DNA from: JANSYL01 sp965229695
Lineage (GTDB): Bacteria > Pseudomonadota > Alphaproteobacteria > Rhodobacterales > Rhodobacteraceae
Direction of reading: 5' to 3'
Length of the DNA: 64,000 bases
Assembly: GCA_965229695.1 (NCBI GenBank)
Contig: OZ245921.1
Span: 2,852,001 to 2,916,000 of the forward strand
Made by a program: the position numbers and the translations under genes. The notes beneath the pieces are model-generated. The model searched no databases. It was given only the letters and a program-made list of their open reading frames with translations, and was not told where the DNA came from. Numbering within the stretch: position 1 is the first letter of the stretch; the number at the start of each line of letters is the position of its first letter. Shown one piece after another: positions 61,136 through 64,000 of the stretch.

Positions 61136-61645
61136 GTGGGCGTTGAGATTGTCGAGGCGCGGTCTGGGGCGGAGTTTGATGCCGTTCGGGAATTGTGCTG
61201 GGCGTATCGGGATTTCCTGGTCTCGCAAGGCGGGCGGGATGCCGAGGCGGTTTTGCATTTTTATGGCGATGATGTGTATCGCGACCTGATGCAGGATTTG
61301 CCCCGGCTGCATGCGCGGCCCGGTGGCAGTATGAAACTGGCGATGAAGGATGGCGCGGCGGTGGGCTGTGGCATGAGCTATGGCTTTGCCCCCGGCGTGA
61401 CCGAGATCAAACGCGTCTATCTGCGGCCCGAGGCGCGTGGTCTGGGGGCCGGAGAGATGATGATGCGCGCGCTGATCGACCAGGCGCGGGCCGATGGGTA
61501 TGAGCGGATTTACATGGATACCGGTCGCAAGCTGGAGGCCGCCTGCGCGCTGTATGATCGGTTGGGGTTTCAGCGGCGCGGGCCTTATCAGGACATTCCC
61601 GAAGACCTGTTGGACCTGTTGGTGTTTTACGAAATGGCGTTGTGA
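61136..61645 (+). CDS. GNAT-family N-acetyltransferase
   Basis: A 169-residue acetyltransferase. The acetyl-CoA-binding motif A is EIKRVYLRPEARGLGAGEMMMRAL (R-x-x-G-x-G pattern RGLGAG), and motif B includes YDRLGFQRRGPY. The substrate is unknown. The start is probably GTG at 61136 (product begins VEIVEARSGAEF), after AAGAGGG. A 32-codon open frame with a better ribosome-binding site (61048-61146) overlaps this start in another frame and could be a leader or the remnant of a longer N-terminus. Confidence 0.82.
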   Translation: MGVEIVEARSGAEFDAVRELCWAYRDFLVSQGGRDAEAVLHFYGDDVYRDLMQDLPRLHARPGGSMKLAMKDGAAVGCGMSYGFAPGVTEIKRVYLRPEARGLGAGEMMMRALIDQARADGYERIYMDTGRKLEAACALYDRLGFQRRGPYQDIPEDLLDLLVFYEMAL

Positions 61646-61660
61646 TCCGCGTGGCGCCGA

Positions 61661-62095
61661 TCAATCGGTCACGCGGCTGAGCAGAAGGCAGCTTTCGCTG
61701 TTCAGCACGCCGGGGATGCGGCGGATTTCACGCAAAATCTGATCGAAGCGGACCAGGCTATCGGTGCGAATTTCGACGACCAAATCCCAGGCGCCATTGG
61801 TGGAATAGACGGTCGAGACCTCGGGGATGCGGGTGAGGGTGCGCACGACATTGCGCGACATGCTGCCCTGAAGCTCGACCATGGAAATTGCGCGCACCTC
61901 TCCTTCGACATCGACATCGGTTTCAATGGTGAAGCGGCGAATGCGCCCGGTATGGACCAGGGTTTCCAGCCGCGATTTCGCCGTGGCGCGCGAGGTGCCG
62001 ACGGTTGCCGCCAGTTCGGTGATCGACATGCGCGCGTCATTGCGCAACGCAGCCAGGATGGCGCGATCGGTTTGGTTAAGGGGTGTGTTTTGCAT
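61661..62095 (-). CDS. Lrp/AsnC-family regulator
   Basis: A 144-residue regulator with an N-terminal helix-turn-helix (LNQTDRAILAALRNDARMSITELAATVGTSRATAKSRLE in parts) and a C-terminal RAM/ACT-like ligand domain (VVRTLTRIPEVSTVYSTNGAWDLVVEI). The ATG at 62095 is preferred to one at 62125 because the extra ten codons run through AT-rich DNA with repeats that look regulatory. It is divergent from arginase, so it very likely controls arginine catabolism in response to arginine or ornithine. Confidence 0.9.
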   Translation of the reverse strand: MQNTPLNQTDRAILAALRNDARMSITELAATVGTSRATAKSRLETLVHTGRIRRFTIETDVDVEGEVRAISMVELQGSMSRNVVRTLTRIPEVSTVYSTNGAWDLVVEIRTDSLVRFDQILREIRRIPGVLNSESCLLLSRVTD

Positions 62096-62100
62096 TTTGA

Positions 62101-62120
62101 TCAATTTGCTTGTCAATTTG
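62101..62120. promoter_or_regulatory. Repeated TCAATTTG in the lrp-arginase gap
   Basis: TCAATTTG occurs at 62101-62108 and 62113-62120, 12 bases apart, in the most AT-rich part of this neighbourhood. Lrp-type regulators bind AT-rich, loosely repeated sites, so this is a candidate binding region for the divergent regulator. Confidence 0.4.
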
Positions 62121-62208
62121 GACATATTTTATCCCGAAAATCTCAATAAGGCGACTCAAACCGATCAGCGCGGCCTGCGACAAGACCGGCAAACGCGTGA
62201 GAGGATCA

Positions 62209-63141
62209 ATGACCAAAACTTGCCGCTTAATCGGCGCGCCCATTGAGACGGGCGCGAGCCAGCCCGGTTGCATGATGGGGCCCGCCAGCCTGCGCACGGC
62301 AGGGTTGGGCCGCGCTGTGGCGGGCCTGGGCTGGACCGTGATCGATGAGGGCGACCTTGCGATCCCGCCCCAAAGCCCGCGCCCACACCCGAACCGAGCG
62401 CTGCACCATCTGTCCGAAACCATCGCCTGGACCGAGGCGCTGCAAGCGGCAGCGGTCGCGGCGGCGCAAGCCTGCGATCTGCCGATCTTTCTAGGGGGCG
62501 ATCATTCCATGTCGGCGGGCACGGTCAGCGGCATGGCGCACCATGCGGCGGGGCTGGGGCGGCCGATCTTTGTGCTGTGGCTGGATGCGCATTCGGATTT
62601 CCACACGCTTGAGACCACCGAAAGCGGCAATATCCACGGCACGCCTGCGGCCTATTTCACCGGGCAGCCGGGGTTTGAGGGGTTTCCGGCGCTGGCCCAG
62701 GCCGTCCCGGCTGAGAATATCTGCATGATGGGCATCCGGTCGGTCGATATGGCCGAGCATGACCGGCTGCTGGGCCTTGGGGTGGGGTTGGCGGATATGC
62801 GCGCCATTGATGAACTGGGCGTGCTGCCCCCCTTGCGCGCGTTCCTGGAGCGGGTGCGGGCGGCGGAGGGGCTGTTGCATGTGAGCTTTGATGTCGATTT
62901 CCTTGACCCCGCCATCGCCCCTGCCGTGGGCACGACTGTGCCGGGCGGCGCGACCTTTCGCGAGGCGCATCTGATCATGGAAACGCTGTGCGACAGTGGC
63001 CTGGTCACATCATTGGATTTGGCCGAGCTGAACCCGTTTTTGGATGAACGCGGGCGCACGGCGTCTTTGTTGGTCGATCTGGTCGCCTCGCTTTTGGGCA
63101 AACGCGTGTTGGATCGCAAAACCCGCAGCTTCGCGGCCTAG
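62209..63141 (+). CDS. rocF: Arginase
   Basis: A 310-residue manganese enzyme that hydrolyses arginine to ornithine and urea. The metal motifs are FLGGDHSMS, LDAHSDFH, and SFDVDFLDPAIAP. DAHSDFH has His where many family members have Asn, as in true arginases. GAGAGGA precedes the ATG at 62209. It is divergent from the lrp gene and 26 bases before ornithine cyclodeaminase, so the pair turns arginine to proline. Confidence 0.93.
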   Translation: MTKTCRLIGAPIETGASQPGCMMGPASLRTAGLGRAVAGLGWTVIDEGDLAIPPQSPRPHPNRALHHLSETIAWTEALQAAAVAAAQACDLPIFLGGDHSMSAGTVSGMAHHAAGLGRPIFVLWLDAHSDFHTLETTESGNIHGTPAAYFTGQPGFEGFPALAQAVPAENICMMGIRSVDMAEHDRLLGLGVGLADMRAIDELGVLPPLRAFLERVRAAEGLLHVSFDVDFLDPAIAPAVGTTVPGGATFREAHLIMETLCDSGLVTSLDLAELNPFLDERGRTASLLVDLVASLLGKRVLDRKTRSFAA

Positions 63142-63167
63142 GGCCCCGTTACCGGAAAGGATTTCAA

Positions 63168-64000
63168 ATGACCGCCTCTGATCCGTCCCATCTGGCCCTG
63201 GTGCCGTTTGTCTCGGTCGAAAACATGATGCGTTTGGTCAATGCGATGGGCCCGGCGCGCTTCATGCGCGCGTTGGCGGGCTATATCGAAGCGGATTTCA
63301 AACGCTGGCCCGAGTTCGACAAAACCCCGCGCGTTGCCTCGCACAGCCATGACGGGGTGATCGAGTTGATGCCAACGGCGGATGCCGAGAATTACGGGTT
63401 CAAATACGTCAACGGCCACCCCAAGAACCAGCGCGAGGGGTATCAGACGGTCACGGCCTTTGGCGTGTTGTCGTCGGTGTCGAACGGCTATCCGATCCTG
63501 TTGTCGGAGATGACGGTTTTGACGGCGCTGCGCACGGCGGCGACCTCGGCCCTGGTGGCGTCTTACTTGGCGCCGAAGGATGCGGGTGTCATGGCGATGA
63601 TTGGCAATGGTGCACAGTGCGAGTTTCAGGCGCTGGCCTTTCGCGAGTTGTGCGGGATCAATGCGCTGCGGCTTTACGATATTGATGGGGAGGCGACCGA
63701 AAAGGCCGCGCGCAATCTGGCCGCGCAGGGGTTTGAGGTGGTCAGCTGCGCCAGCGCGCAGGACGCGGTGGAAGGGGCAGGGGTGATCACGACCTGCACC
63801 GCGGACAAGCAATATGCGACGGTTCTGACCGATAACATGGTCGGCCCCGGCATCCACATCAACGCCATTGGCGGCGACTGCCCCGGCAAGACCGAGCTGC
63901 ACCGCGATATCCTGCTGCGGTCGGATATTTTTGTGGAATACCCTGAGCAGACCCGCATCGAGGGCGAGATCCAGCAACTGGCCCCCGATCATCCGGTGAC
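63168..64000 (+). CDS. Ornithine cyclodeaminase (3' end beyond the window)
   Basis: An NAD-dependent enzyme that converts ornithine to proline and ammonia; 277 codons are present and the frame stays open to the edge. It belongs to the ornithine cyclodeaminase/mu-crystallin family: KYVNGHPKNQREGYQTV binds substrate, SEMTVLTALRTAATSALVASYLA precedes the Rossmann motif MIGNGAQCEFQALAF, and INAIGGDCPGKTEL holds the catalytic Asp. The start ATG at 63168 follows GGAAAGG. It acts directly after arginase. Confidence 0.93.
   Translation, partial: MTASDPSHLALVPFVSVENMMRLVNAMGPARFMRALAGYIEADFKRWPEFDKTPRVASHSHDGVIELMPTADAENYGFKYVNGHPKNQREGYQTVTAFGVLSSVSNGYPILLSEMTVLTALRTAATSALVASYLAPKDAGVMAMIGNGAQCEFQALAFRELCGINALRLYDIDGEATEKAARNLAAQGFEVVSCASAQDAVEGAGVITTCTADKQYATVLTDNMVGPGIHINAIGGDCPGKTELHRDILLRSDIFVEYPEQTRIEGEIQQLAPDHPV

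Overview
This is about 64 kb of GC-rich, densely packed chromosome from an alphaproteobacterium, most likely a member of the Rhodobacteraceae (Roseobacter group). The assignment rests on the minus-strand order hom-glpX-recJ, a Rhizobium-type glycerol ABC transporter, a tripartite tricarboxylate transporter, an MttB-family methyltransferase, a malic enzyme fused to a phosphotransacetylase-like domain, and the codon bias. I see no phage, insertion sequence, CRISPR array or replication origin. Most of the window is ordinary metabolic chromosome. The left and right edges cut an ECF sigma factor and an ornithine cyclodeaminase.

Layout. 1-3.6 kb: an ECF sigma / short membrane protein / periplasmic metal-sensor-like trio, a PleD-type diguanylate cyclase, DUF3572 and MarR. 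3.7-8 kb: a HAD phosphatase, an MttB-family methyltransferase, and an H-NOX protein overlapping an HNOBA-GGDEF cyclase. 8-17.3 kb: a minus-strand operon tctC-tctB-tctA - class III CoA-transferase - citryl-CoA-lyase-like protein - AbrB-type membrane protein, facing a divergent tctD-tctE-binding-protein unit. 17.4-21.5 kb: a FadJ-like beta-oxidation protein and PaaZ. 21.5-30.2 kb: glpR and glpDSTPQUV for glycerol/glycerol-3-phosphate use. 30.3-37.7 kb: Fe-type alcohol dehydrogenase, DUF3179, tRNA-Glu, recJ, glpX and hom. 37.8-41.7 kb: a small lipoprotein, two TetR regulators, a fatty acid desaturase, PspA and a YiaA-like protein. 41.7-51.1 kb: glyA, nadK, malic enzyme, a lipoprotein, prpE and a hybrid kinase. 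51.2-55.7 kb: nucleoside salvage cdd-deoA-deoB-add-upp. 55.8-64 kb: a SPOR protein, a degenerate M48-like protein, an acyl-CoA synthetase, a nitroreductase, an acetyltransferase, and the arginine catabolic pair arginase / ornithine cyclodeaminase with a divergent Lrp regulator.

The most system-like groupings are these. (1) A possible membrane-homeostasis regulon: four copies of the palindrome TGAAC-N3-GTTCA lie around one TetR gene, between it and a divergent desaturase, and in front of pspA-yiaA. (2) An apparently complete carboxylate path (sensing, uptake, CoA activation, CoA-thioester cleavage) in two divergent operons that share an 11-bp direct repeat. (3) A split guanylate-cyclase-like sensor with diguanylate cyclase output, whose H-NOX half appears to lack the proximal heme histidine. 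(4) A CnrYXH-like sigma / anti-sigma / periplasmic sensor trio at the left edge.

Three genes (glpR, glpD, glpX) are each interrupted by a single missing base that would be a G in the coding sense. Everything around these lesions is intact, so consensus errors are at least as likely as real pseudogenes, and the reading frames should be checked before any biological conclusion.
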